Counted from the stretch's first letter, positions 26,866 to 35,400 are shown. The stretch: DNA of 64,000 bases from Marinifilum sp. D737 (GCF_026672275.1 NZ_JANQCD010000003.1:1-64000); one strand, 5' to 3'. Numbers and translations: made by a program. Notes: generated by a model not told the origin, from the letters alone.

Positions 26866-27160
26866 TAAAATGAAACAGACATTTAATGCATGAAACGGAA
26901 GTGTTAAAGGATAAAACGGCAATGTAAATGAATGAAACGAGCATGAGAAAGAATAAAACACAACGTGAAGAGGACAGGATAGAACATGAAATGTATATGT
27001 AGCCAATGTAAGAGGGTAAAACGAGACTGAGAGAGAATGAAACGAGCATGTAAAAGGACCAAATAAGAGATGAAATGAAATGGATCAGGCGTTTAATGGA
27101 TCGGATGAATGATGAAATGAAACGGATTAGATTGTAAATAGATCCAGCACGAGATGTAAA
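26866..27160. repeat. Degenerate direct-repeat array with a 21-bp period
   Basis: Units resemble GAAACGAGCATGTAAAAGAAT. The AAAC element begins at 26873, 26893, 26914, 26935 and 26956, again at 27019 and 27040, and a derived GGAT at 27082, 27103 and 27124, so the spacing is 20-21 bp over some 250 bp. It occupies the 469-bp gap between the second ATP-grasp gene and the deacetylase gene. No gene is assigned here. A 151-codon minus-strand frame (26837-27292) is a product of the period (7 codons) and reads as low-complexity heptads. Confidence 0.6.
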
Positions 27161-27282
27161 GGTATGGTATGAATAAGTTAATGTATTGGTTCGAACTTGA
27201 AGTGTACTTGTTATTGAGTACAAAATGTGTTTTAGAGGTAAAGATTGCAGAGATTGTCCATTGAGAAAAAAAATATACAGGA

Positions 27283-28371
27283 ATGATATCATTGTGTTTG
27301 ACCTTAGACTATGAGTTATTTGGATCGGGAAGAGGCAATGTGTTTACGCACATTATAGAGCCTACCAACCGTTTGCTGGCCATTTGTTCTACGTATGGAA
27401 TGAAGCTTACCATATTCTTCGAGGTGGTAGAATATTGGAAACTGAAGGAAGTTTATGAGAGTGGTGAATCGATGGGATACGAAAGAAACCCTGCCGAATC
27501 CATGGCCAATCAGATTAAGAAAGCTCATCAGTTGGGACATGATATTCAACTGCACATTCATCCGCAATGGGTTGATGCCCAGTATGAGGACGGAGAGTGG
27601 AAATTGAATATGGATTACTGGAGATTGCCAGAAGTGCCGGATCAGGCCAATGAGCAAATTAGTATGGGCTTAAGCGAATTGATTCGCAAAGGGAAAGAGG
27701 AATTGGAGGGGATTCTTCAACCAATAAAACCTGATTACAAGTGCAATGTGTTGCGGGCAGGTGGATACAATATCGATCCATCGGAACGATTGTTGAAAGC
27801 ATTAAAAGAGAATGAATTTATAGCCGATAGCTCGGTTTATTATGGAGGCAAAGCCGAGAGTGAGCTGTCGAAATACGATTATACCTGTGTAAAGAAGGAA
27901 ACTCCTTATTGGTTTACCAATGGCTCTTTGTTAGCTGTCAGCAAGAATGAAAAGGAGTTTGTAGAGTTGCCTGTTTTTGCAAAAAGAATCAGAAGAATTT
28001 CAAAATACGATTTGGTGAGGATTTGCTCTGCTTTAAAGAACAAGGCGAATTCTATTGAAAAGTTTAAGAACAACAGTACTAAAAAAACGAAATGGGAAAC
28101 CATCCAATTCTTAATGAATAAAGAAGCCGTTACCTGGGATTTTTGCCTGTTCTCGAAATCGAAAATGCGGAAGTTCTTTAATGCAGCTATCAAGATCAGG
28201 GAAAACTCTAAAGCATCCTTTCATCCTTTTGTATTGGTAGGACATCCAAAAGATTTCTACTACTCCGATGCCATTGAGTTTTTGGCCAAAAAAGCATCAG
28301 GAGGAAAGTTAAAGTTTTTAACGATTGGTGAAGCCATTGTTCAAATTAAAGAAACACACAAGCAGAAATGA
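27283..28371 (+). CDS. Polysaccharide-deacetylase-like protein (second, divergent)
   Basis: This 362-aa protein of the NodB/CE4 superfamily is unlike the copy at 20715. Its N-terminal CLTLDYELFGSG supplies an acidic motif (LDYE in place of FDDG) and GHDIQLHIHPQW the metal histidines. VLRAGGYNIDPSERLLKAL is the next conserved block of this subfamily. The changed acidic motif means hydrolysis is likely but not certain. Its stop overlaps the next start (ATGA at 28368), so the downstream alpha/alpha-toroid protein is translationally coupled and probably works on the same molecule. Confidence 0.78.
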   Translation: MISLCLTLDYELFGSGRGNVFTHIIEPTNRLLAICSTYGMKLTIFFEVVEYWKLKEVYESGESMGYERNPAESMANQIKKAHQLGHDIQLHIHPQWVDAQYEDGEWKLNMDYWRLPEVPDQANEQISMGLSELIRKGKEELEGILQPIKPDYKCNVLRAGGYNIDPSERLLKALKENEFIADSSVYYGGKAESELSKYDYTCVKKETPYWFTNGSLLAVSKNEKEFVELPVFAKRIRRISKYDLVRICSALKNKANSIEKFKNNSTKKTKWETIQFLMNKEAVTWDFCLFSKSKMRKFFNAAIKIRENSKASFHPFVLVGHPKDFYYSDAIEFLAKKASGGKLKFLTIGEAIVQIKETHKQK

Positions 28372-29570
28372 TAGCACAAAGTCTCGAAAAACTACGAGTA
28401 TATATAGAAGACCAAGAATACAAAGGTTGGGATCCGTATGACGGATTAAACTCCAAACTTTTTCAGTCGATTCCTTTTTTGAACAAGAGTCGACTAATGA
28501 GGTTGATATGGATTCAGGCCTTTAAAAGAAATCCAATGAATTTCCGGGATCTTGCAGGGATTAAGAAAGCTTATAATCCTAAAGGTCTTGGTTTATTTCT
28601 TAGTGGTTATTGTAAGCTTTATCAGCTTGATCGCACACAGGAGGTAAGATCCCGGATCCTTTTTTTAAGTAAAAAGATATTGGAATTGCAGTCGACAGGA
28701 TGGTCGGGAGCATGTTGGGGATACAATTTTGACTGGCAAGCCAGGGCATTTTTTCAGCCCAAAGGAACACCTTCGGTTGTGGTTACTTCATATGTTACCA
28801 ACTCCTTATTGGATGCCTACCAAATATTGGGCGATAAAGAATTATTGGAAACAGCCATTAGCGCAAAAGATTTTATTTTGAACGATTTGCATCGCAGCTA
28901 CGATGGAAATGGCGATTTTTGCTTTTCCTATTCACCTCTGGATGAAACAAGAGTATTTAATGCTTCATTGCTGGGGAGTAAAACTTTAGCTCGAATTTAT
29001 TCCATTACCAAAGATGAGGTATTGGCTGAGGAAGCAAAAAAGTCAGTTCAGTTTAGTATTAATTATCAGCACGCAGATGGATCGTGGGCATACGGAACTT
29101 TGCCTTATCATCAGTGGATTGATAATTTCCATACTGGATTTAACCTGGAGGCCTTAGCCGATTACCAGAAATATACCGAGGATGAATCCTTCCATGAGAA
29201 TATAGAAAAAGGGCTGGAATATTACCTGAATCATTTCTTTACCGAAGAGGGTATTCCTAAATACTTTAACAGTTCTACTTACCCTGTAGATATCCATTGT
29301 CCCGCACAGTTGCCAATCACCTTAAGCAAGATAGGTGCTTTTCAATCGCAGAAGGAATTAATAGATCGGGTATTGAATTGGACCATTTCAAACCTGCAAA
29401 GTTCTGAAGGATATTTCTATTTCAGAGCAGGGAAAAGCTTTAAAACCAAAATACCATACATCCGATGGGCTCAGGCCTGGATGTTTTTGGCCTTATCAAC
29501 CTATTTATTAGAAACCTTAAAAACACCGGAATATGAGAAAAAGAGTTACAATAATGAATTCGCCGGTTGA
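28368..29570 (+). CDS. Alpha/alpha-toroid-fold protein of the polysaccharide locus, function unknown
   Basis: This 400-aa soluble protein has repeated helical hairpins with aromatic and glycine-rich turns: ACWGYNFDWQARAFF, GNGDFCFSYSP, HADGSWAYGTLPYHQWIDNFHTGFNLEAL and SEGYFYFRAG. The pattern fits a six-hairpin/alpha-alpha toroid as in glycoside hydrolases, lyases and C5-epimerases. Homologues have sometimes been named aminolevulinic acid dehydratase, which nothing here supports. With ManNAcA in the pathway, a uronic-acid-modifying or glycan-cleaving role is possible. There is no signal peptide. It overlaps the next gene by 38 nt. Confidence 0.7.
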   Translation: MIAQSLEKLRVYIEDQEYKGWDPYDGLNSKLFQSIPFLNKSRLMRLIWIQAFKRNPMNFRDLAGIKKAYNPKGLGLFLSGYCKLYQLDRTQEVRSRILFLSKKILELQSTGWSGACWGYNFDWQARAFFQPKGTPSVVVTSYVTNSLLDAYQILGDKELLETAISAKDFILNDLHRSYDGNGDFCFSYSPLDETRVFNASLLGSKTLARIYSITKDEVLAEEAKKSVQFSINYQHADGSWAYGTLPYHQWIDNFHTGFNLEALADYQKYTEDESFHENIEKGLEYYLNHFFTEEGIPKYFNSSTYPVDIHCPAQLPITLSKIGAFQSQKELIDRVLNWTISNLQSSEGYFYFRAGKSFKTKIPYIRWAQAWMFLALSTYLLETLKTPEYEKKSYNNEFAG

Positions 29571-30282
29571 TGTTTTAACAATGCGCGAAACCATTGATAT
29601 TATCGATGATTCGATTCGCGAAAAAAAATCAATTCAACACATTGTGGTTAATGCAGCCAAGCTGGTTAACATGCAAGAGGATGAAGAATTGTATCAGTCG
29701 GTAGTTGATAGTGATATTATTAATGCTGATGGAATGGCTGTGGTATGGGCTGCGAGTTTGTTGGGTAAACCATTACCCGAACGTGTGGCAGGGGTTGATT
29801 TAATGCAAGAGCTTGTCATTCTTGCTTCTGAGAAAAAGTATAGGATTTTCTTTTTTGGCGGAAGGGAAGAGGTCGTTTCCGAGGTAGTTAGAAAATATAC
29901 TACGGTATTTGGAAAGGAAATTATAGCAGGATATCGCAATGGATATTTTAAAAAAGATCAGGAAGCCAATATTGCAGCTCAAATTGCAGAATCGAAAGCT
30001 GATATCTTGTTTGTAGCCATTAGTTCACCAACCAAAGAGATTTTTTTAAACACCTATAAAGACAGATTGAAAGTTCCTTTCATCATGGGTGTTGGAGGAT
30101 CGTTTGATGTTGTTGCAGGCAAAGTAAAAAGAGCACCTGTTTGGATGCAAAAAACAGGTTTGGAATGGTTCTACAGATTCTTGCAAGAACCCGGAAGAAT
30201 GTGGAAAAGATATCTGGTAACCAATTCGCTATTTATTTACTATGTATTGAGGGAGAGATTTTCAGTGAACAGTAATCAGTAA
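29533..30282 (+). CDS. WecG/TagA/CpsF-family glycosyltransferase (GT26)
   Basis: This 249-aa enzyme has the GT26 motifs NADGMAVVWAASLLGKPLPERVAGVDLM and FGGREEVVSEV, and GVGGSFDVVAGKVKRAPVWMQKTGLEWFYR near the C-terminus. Known members transfer ManNAc (TagA) or ManNAcA (WecG) to a lipid-linked acceptor. Since wecB and wecC open the same locus, UDP-ManNAcA is the likely donor. ATG 29533 was kept because the family normally begins with a short hydrophilic stretch before the PVDVLTM motif. The last codons (SVNSNQ) are encoded inside a 7-bp tandem repeat. Confidence 0.88.
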   Translation: MRKRVTIMNSPVDVLTMRETIDIIDDSIREKKSIQHIVVNAAKLVNMQEDEELYQSVVDSDIINADGMAVVWAASLLGKPLPERVAGVDLMQELVILASEKKYRIFFFGGREEVVSEVVRKYTTVFGKEIIAGYRNGYFKKDQEANIAAQIAESKADILFVAISSPTKEIFLNTYKDRLKVPFIMGVGGSFDVVAGKVKRAPVWMQKTGLEWFYRFLQEPGRMWKRYLVTNSLFIYYVLRERFSVNSNQ

Positions 30283-30332
30283 TCAGTAAACAGTGAACAG
30301 TAATCAGTAATCAGTAAACAGTAAACAGTTAT
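30263..30332. repeat. Ten tandem 7-bp repeats CAGTRAW
   Basis: The copies run CAGTGAA, CAGTAAT, CAGTAAT, CAGTAAA, then the same four again, then CAGTAAA and CAGTTAT, giving a 28-bp higher-order unit twice. The tract overlaps the final codons and the stop codon (TAA at 30280-30282) of the GT26 gene and continues into the spacer before the sugar transferase gene. Copy number may vary by slippage. Confidence 0.85.
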
Positions 30333-30423
30333 CAGTTGCACGATTAAAATGCAGCTGCCAAAGCGTAAAACAATATAAAACAAGCATAAATAAATTCACT
30401 TTATAACCTTAAATAAACCGAGC

Positions 30424-31827
30424 ATGATCAAAGGAAGAGAAAAAACACTGGCAAGGATAAGCACCATAGTTCAGGTTGCTTTATCCTTAGGCTGCTATTG
30501 GTTTGTTGCCTGGGCAACAAACAATTATATGCGGCCAGTTGAAATAGCTGCTCACGATACCAATATTGTTTATTTAATGATTATCGCAATATGGTACACT
30601 CTTATTAAAGAATTCAATTTGGGAAAGATGCTAAGGGTAAAAACCTACTCCGAATTGTTTGCTGAATATTTTGCAATGGTATTCATCAGTTCAGGCTTGT
30701 TGTATCTGGGAAGCTTGTTTTTAACCGATACTGTTCCTGTATTAATTCTGGCTTTGTTTGCTTGTTTGAATATGGCGGTTTTGTTCAGTTTTAGAATGTT
30801 GAGCTATACCATTTTCAAGAAAATTAGAGGAAAGGGATATAATACGCGGAATGTATTGATTGTAGCTGATGATGAATCATACCTGCACTTTATTGATAGA
30901 ATGTTGTTTATTCGCGATTGGGGATATCGTGTTTGGGCAATCATGTCTGATGGGAAGCACATCAAAAACAAATACGATTCGCATGTAAGAGTACTGCATG
31001 AGCATTTTCAATTGAATGAGATTATTGATGCCAATGTAGTAGATGAGGTGATTTACTGTAAGGGAAAATTTAATAACGACGAAGTGCGTGCTTTAATCTA
31101 TGCCTGTTCGGAAGTTGGAGTAACCTTTAGGGTATATTCCGAGCTATTAAGTGTAGTTAGTATGCGTTCTCATTTGACTTACTTTAAGGAACTTCCATTT
31201 TTGACTTTTGCGAACAATACCAAAAACTACTTTGCTCTAAAAGTAAAGGAAATTCTCGATTTTGTATTCTCATTCTTCATTGTTGTTTTGATTTCTCCGG
31301 TGTTACTAGGCATAGCCATTGCAATTAAAATTGAGGATGGCGGTTCCATCTTTTTCAAACAAGAAAGAGTTGGCTTAAACGGTCGATTGTTCAAGTGTTT
31401 AAAATTTAGAACCATGGTTGAGAATGCAGAAGCTCTTCGAGTGAAACTGGAAAATATGAATGAACAATCGGGACCTGTTTTTAAGATTAAAAACGACCCC
31501 AGGGTTACTCGTGTAGGAAGGTTTCTGCGCAAAACTTCACTGGATGAACTTCCACAATTCTTTAATGTATTAAAGGGAGAGATGTCGATTGTAGGTCCTC
31601 GTCCTCCAATTCCTTCTGAGGTTCAGCAATATCAACGTTGGCAAAGACGCCGTTTGAGTATGAAACCAGGAATTACCTGTATCTGGCAGGTTTCAGGAAG
31701 AAACAACATTCCTTTTGATGAGTGGATGAGATTAGACATGATGTACATCGATACCTGGTCATTAAAGCTTGATTTAATGCTTTTCCTTAGCACTATTAAA
31801 GTGGTTCTTACTGGGGATGGGCAGTAG
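30424..31827 (+). CDS. Undecaprenyl-phosphate sugar-1-phosphate transferase (WcaJ/WbaP type)
   Basis: It starts repeat-unit synthesis by moving a sugar-1-phosphate to undecaprenyl phosphate. This 467-aa protein has four to five N-terminal membrane segments (about 15-130), a cytoplasmic CoA-binding-like domain (about 135-260), a further hydrophobic stretch near 280-300, and a C-terminal catalytic domain with FFKQERVGLNGRLFKCLKFRTM, DELPQFFNVLKGEMSIVGPRPP and KPGITCIWQVSGR. This architecture is that of WcaJ-type enzymes, many of which use UDP-glucose. The actual sugar is not determined. It is the last enzyme before the export genes. Confidence 0.9.
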   Translation: MIKGREKTLARISTIVQVALSLGCYWFVAWATNNYMRPVEIAAHDTNIVYLMIIAIWYTLIKEFNLGKMLRVKTYSELFAEYFAMVFISSGLLYLGSLFLTDTVPVLILALFACLNMAVLFSFRMLSYTIFKKIRGKGYNTRNVLIVADDESYLHFIDRMLFIRDWGYRVWAIMSDGKHIKNKYDSHVRVLHEHFQLNEIIDANVVDEVIYCKGKFNNDEVRALIYACSEVGVTFRVYSELLSVVSMRSHLTYFKELPFLTFANNTKNYFALKVKEILDFVFSFFIVVLISPVLLGIAIAIKIEDGGSIFFKQERVGLNGRLFKCLKFRTMVENAEALRVKLENMNEQSGPVFKIKNDPRVTRVGRFLRKTSLDELPQFFNVLKGEMSIVGPRPPIPSEVQQYQRWQRRRLSMKPGITCIWQVSGRNNIPFDEWMRLDMMYIDTWSLKLDLMLFLSTIKVVLTGDGQ

Positions 31828-31900
31828 GCTGTTATCAGTAATCAGTTTGCAAAAAATTGCAGCTACCCTGATTTCCCTTTCAGGGGGGATTCAGGGGGGT
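31822..31900. repeat. Short CAGT heptamers and a GGGGGG-containing repeat in the spacer before wza
   Basis: CAGTAGG (which contains the stop codon of the preceding gene), CTGTTAT, CAGTAAT and CAGTTTG follow each other in 7-bp register from 31822, echoing the tract at 30263. A CCCTTTCAGGGGGG segment with a second GGGGGG lies at about 31877-31900. The rest of the 252-bp spacer is AT-rich without clear signals. Confidence 0.5.
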
Positions 31901-32079
31901 GTAATTCATTCGAAATATTATTAGTTACCAGAGAGAATTTAAATAAGATCTCCTGCTGTTTATTCTCTCAATTCTTTTTGTAAGGCATCCTTTCTTACCA
32001 GTATGATCAGGTAATATCTGATTCATAATTTAATCCCGATAACAATCGGAACCTAAAGAAATACATAAAAACCAAGACC

Positions 32080-32871
32080 ATGAATAAAAAAATTATTACC
32101 CTAATGAGCCTTGTTATAGTAATGGGTCTCATTTCCTGTCGATCAAATCAAGATCTCGTTTATTTGCAAGATGTTGATGCTGAAGTTTTGGCTCCTGAAT
32201 TTGTAATGAAGGTGCCTGAATACAAGATTAAAACCAACGATAACCTGTTCGTTAGTATAAAGTCGATGAACCCAGAAATAAGTCAGCTTTACAATCCTGC
32301 TCAGGCCATAGGAGGTCAGCAAGGAACACAAAACCTTTATAGCCAATTGCCCGATCAGTATTTGAATGGATACCAGGTAGATTCCAATGGGAACATATCC
32401 TTGCCTATAATTGGAAGCATTGGTGTTGCAGGATTAACACAGAAAGAAGCTCAGGAAAAAGTGCAAGAACATGCCGATGAGTATTTGAAAGATGCAAGTG
32501 TTAAAGTGAAGCTTCTGAATTTTAGAGTGACTGTTATGGGAGAAGTAGCAACTCCCGGAGTTTATTACAATTATAATAGCAGCTTAAGTATTCTGGAAGC
32601 ACTAAGTATGGCCAATGGAATTACCGATCATGCCAGAATAAACAGGGTATTGGTAATTAGAACCAACAATCAGGAAAGTAAAACTTACCGATTGGATTTA
32701 TCGAGTAAGAATTTCCTAAAATCGGAAGCCTTTTTTATACAGCCCAACGATGTGATTTACGTTGAACCTCATAAGATTAAGAATACCGACATGAACTCTA
32801 ATGTATACAGTTTGCTGCTTTCAACAGTATCAACAGCTGTACTGATTACCAGTTTAATAATTTCCAATTAA
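32080..32871 (+). CDS. wza: Polysaccharide export outer-membrane lipoprotein (Wza family)
   Basis: This 263-aa protein forms the outer-membrane part of the export channel. Its signal peptide ends in a lipobox (GLISC, Cys20). The Poly_export domain lies at about 50-145 (YKIKTNDNLFVSIKSMNPE) and SLBB-like repeats at about 150-235 (FRVTVMGEVATPGVY, ILEALSMANGI). It is shorter than E. coli Wza (about 380 aa) but normal for Bacteroidota. Residues ~240-260 are hydrophobic, as expected for an extra membrane segment. It is followed by the tyrosine kinase gene, the usual order. Confidence 0.92.
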   Translation: MNKKIITLMSLVIVMGLISCRSNQDLVYLQDVDAEVLAPEFVMKVPEYKIKTNDNLFVSIKSMNPEISQLYNPAQAIGGQQGTQNLYSQLPDQYLNGYQVDSNGNISLPIIGSIGVAGLTQKEAQEKVQEHADEYLKDASVKVKLLNFRVTVMGEVATPGVYYNYNSSLSILEALSMANGITDHARINRVLVIRTNNQESKTYRLDLSSKNFLKSEAFFIQPNDVIYVEPHKIKNTDMNSNVYSLLLSTVSTAVLITSLIISN

Positions 32872-32933
32872 GATAGAATTGTTATGAAACGAGCCAAGGA
32901 AAACTTCTCACACAGAGGAGTAACCAAACTGGC

Positions 32934-32964
32934 GAGTTCCTCGCGATAGTTATCGGGATGGCAA
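32934..32964. repeat. REP-like palindrome in the wza-wzc gap
   Basis: TCGCGATAGTTATCGGGA (32941-32958), flanked by GAGTTCC and TGGCAA, repeats nearly base for base at 46496-46526, where the palindrome is perfect. Confidence 0.6.
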
Positions 32965-32986
32965 TTAAAAAGTAAATTTAAGACAT

Positions 32987-35365
32987 ATGAAATACGTAGA
33001 TGAAGTAATGGACTATTTCGACAAGAAGGATAGTCCTGACGTAAAAGATTTCCTCTACAGGATTTTATCTAAGTGGAAGATATTTGTAATCTGTGGAGTA
33101 TTAGGGATTTGTATTGCCTATTTGGTGAGTAAATATTCAACCTCTGTTTATATGATGCGAAGTAGCTTGTTGGTGCATGTCGATCCTGATGAGACAAGTG
33201 CAAAGCAGATGTTTGAAGGGTATCAACTGCGAGATAAGGCAAACATTCAAAATCATGTAGAAATCTTAAAGTCCTTTACCATAAACCGTAAAGCAATGGA
33301 GAACCTTGGCTGGATAGAGTCCTGGTACAAGAAAACGTGGTTTATGGACAAAGGATTGTATCGAAATGAGCCTTTTGAAGTCATTCAACACGAAGGTACA
33401 AACCTTACCGATATACCTGTTTTTATTGAACAGGTTGATGGTCATACCTATAAAATAATAGTTGATGGCGAATCTGAATACAAAGGTGATGAAGTGAAGG
33501 TGAAGTTTGAAAAGGAAGGGTTTTTTAATCAGGCTTTTAAAAACAAGTACTTTCATTTCACGATCAAGCCTAAGAAAAAGAAAGTAGATCAGGAAGCGAA
33601 TCATTACTTTGTGTTTAATGATTTGGATAAGCTTACGCTGAAATACATGGAGAGTATGGTAATTACGGTTGCCGAGAAGAAAGCCGAATTGATTCATCTG
33701 AGAATAGATGATTCAGAACCTGCTCGAGGTGTTGATTTTCTGAACGAACTGAATTGGGTATACCTGCAGTTTAGGTTAATAGAGAAAAACAAAAAGTCAG
33801 AAAATACAGTTCGATTTATCGATTCACGATTGGAAGGGATTGTGGATTCCTTGCAGTTAGCTGGTCAGAGTTTTACCAATTTCCGTTCCAGAAACAGGAT
33901 CGTAGACCTTGGACAAGAAGCAGGGGTGGTAGTGGCTAAGATGGAGGAGTTGGAAACCCAACTCTCTCAAGCACAGATCTCATTGGAGTATTATAAAAAT
34001 TTACTTCGAAACTTGGGAGATGCCAATCAGATGAAACAAGTGGTTGCTCCTTCGGTTGCAGGAATAACCGATCCAACTCTGGATGCTTTGGTAACAAAAT
34101 TGACGGATCTTTATGGAAAGCGTGAGGTGCTTTCATACAGTGTTCAGGCAAAAAATCCAAGTTTGGTTATTTTAAACAAGGAGATAGATGTGATTCGCCA
34201 AAGTTTGGATGAAAACCTAAAATCTTTGGTTGCCAATTCCCAAATTGAGGTTTCTAGCCTAAGTGAACGAATGTCGAAGGTGAGAGATCAGTTGGCTAGA
34301 ATGCCTAAAAATGAGCAGAAGTTTATTAATATGAAGCGCAACTTCGATTTGAACAATGAGTTGTATACATTCTTGCTCAAGAAGAGAGCTGAAGCTGCTA
34401 TTGCAAAGGCTTCGAATGTTTCTGATACTCAGATTATTGATCCTGCACGATTGGCCACGATTATAAAGATTAAACCGAAACTTGCCATTAACCTGTTAAT
34501 TGGGATGTTTTTGGGTTTGGGATTTCCTTTTTTGATTATTATCCTACAAGAGTTTTTCAATGATAATATTCAAAGTAGGGAAGAGTTGGTGAAGAAAACA
34601 CATTTACCTCTTTTGGGAACCATTGCTCATAATCGTTATCCAAATAATTTGCCTGTTTTCCATCAGCCACGATCGGCAATTTCGGAGTCGTTCAGATCAC
34701 TTCGAACCAACTTGAACTATGTTCTTCCCGATCAGCCAACAAAAATAATTGGGGTTCATTCAACCATTCCTGCGGAGGGTAAATCATTTGCCACGGTTAA
34801 TTTGGCCAGTATTGTTGCCATGAACAACAAGAAAGTATTGTTGATAGGTGCGGATATGAGGAAGCCTAAGGTAGAGAAAATGTTTGATTTAGAGAATAAG
34901 GTTGGTTTAAGTACGTATCTAATTCGATACAATAAATGGCAAGAGGTGGTGCAAAATACACACATTAAGAATTTGTATTGCGTAACTTCTGGTCCTGTTC
35001 CTCCTAATCCTGCAGAATTGCTTGAAAATGGACGTTTGGAGATGTTTTTAAATGCGGTAAAAGGTAAGTTTGATTATGTGTTTATCGACAATGCTCCAAT
35101 ATCAATGGTAACAGATGGCTTTATTACTGGAAAGTTAGCAGATGCCAATCTGTTTATACTTCGACAAGGATTTAGTCATAAAGAGCAAATCAACTTTGTG
35201 AACCAAATCGCTGAAAGAGGAAGCTTGGATAATGTATCCTTGATTCTAAATGATGTAACATCAAATGGAGGATATGGGAACTATACCAATGGGGAAGGAT
35301 ATTATTATGAGGAACCATCGCCAGGAATTGTTCGAAAGCTATGGGAAAAGGTAAGCAACAATTAA
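32987..35365 (+). CDS. wzc: Wzc-type chain-length regulator and bacterial tyrosine kinase
   Basis: This 792-aa inner-membrane protein has a Wzz-type chain-length domain with two membrane segments (about 30-50 and 505-525), a long periplasmic helical region between them, and a cytoplasmic BY-kinase domain. The Walker A is STIPAEGKS with Lys599. The Walker A' reads LLIGADMRKP, so the first Asp of the usual D-x-D is Gly. A DNAPIS segment follows. The C-terminus has a Tyr cluster (GEGYYYEE), the usual autophosphorylation tail. It should gate polymer length and export together with Wza. It is the last gene of the operon. Confidence 0.92.
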   Translation: MKYVDEVMDYFDKKDSPDVKDFLYRILSKWKIFVICGVLGICIAYLVSKYSTSVYMMRSSLLVHVDPDETSAKQMFEGYQLRDKANIQNHVEILKSFTINRKAMENLGWIESWYKKTWFMDKGLYRNEPFEVIQHEGTNLTDIPVFIEQVDGHTYKIIVDGESEYKGDEVKVKFEKEGFFNQAFKNKYFHFTIKPKKKKVDQEANHYFVFNDLDKLTLKYMESMVITVAEKKAELIHLRIDDSEPARGVDFLNELNWVYLQFRLIEKNKKSENTVRFIDSRLEGIVDSLQLAGQSFTNFRSRNRIVDLGQEAGVVVAKMEELETQLSQAQISLEYYKNLLRNLGDANQMKQVVAPSVAGITDPTLDALVTKLTDLYGKREVLSYSVQAKNPSLVILNKEIDVIRQSLDENLKSLVANSQIEVSSLSERMSKVRDQLARMPKNEQKFINMKRNFDLNNELYTFLLKKRAEAAIAKASNVSDTQIIDPARLATIIKIKPKLAINLLIGMFLGLGFPFLIIILQEFFNDNIQSREELVKKTHLPLLGTIAHNRYPNNLPVFHQPRSAISESFRSLRTNLNYVLPDQPTKIIGVHSTIPAEGKSFATVNLASIVAMNNKKVLLIGADMRKPKVEKMFDLENKVGLSTYLIRYNKWQEVVQNTHIKNLYCVTSGPVPPNPAELLENGRLEMFLNAVKGKFDYVFIDNAPISMVTDGFITGKLADANLFILRQGFSHKEQINFVNQIAERGSLDNVSLILNDVTSNGGYGNYTNGEGYYYEEPSPGIVRKLWEKVSNN

Positions 35366-35372
35366 AATAAAC

Positions 35373-35400
35373 AAAGGTTCGAAAATTTTCGAACCTTTTT
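35373..35400 (+). terminator. Operon-end terminator of the polysaccharide locus
   Basis: AAAGGTTCGAAAA (35373-35385) and TTTTCGAACCTTT (35386-35398) form a perfect 13-bp palindrome ending in T's, 8 bp after the wzc stop codon. Little or no loop is left, so the tip pairs must open to form one. Confidence 0.85.

Noticed and set aside
26837-27292. 151-codon minus-strand open frame with heptad-like repeats
   Set aside because: It is explained by the 21-bp DNA period, has low-complexity content, and overlaps the start of the deacetylase gene. Expression evidence would be needed to revive it.
28368-29570. Delta-aminolevulinic acid dehydratase
   Set aside because: There is no HemB-like active-site lysine or metal-binding motif; the sequence looks like a helical toroid and the context is polysaccharide synthesis.
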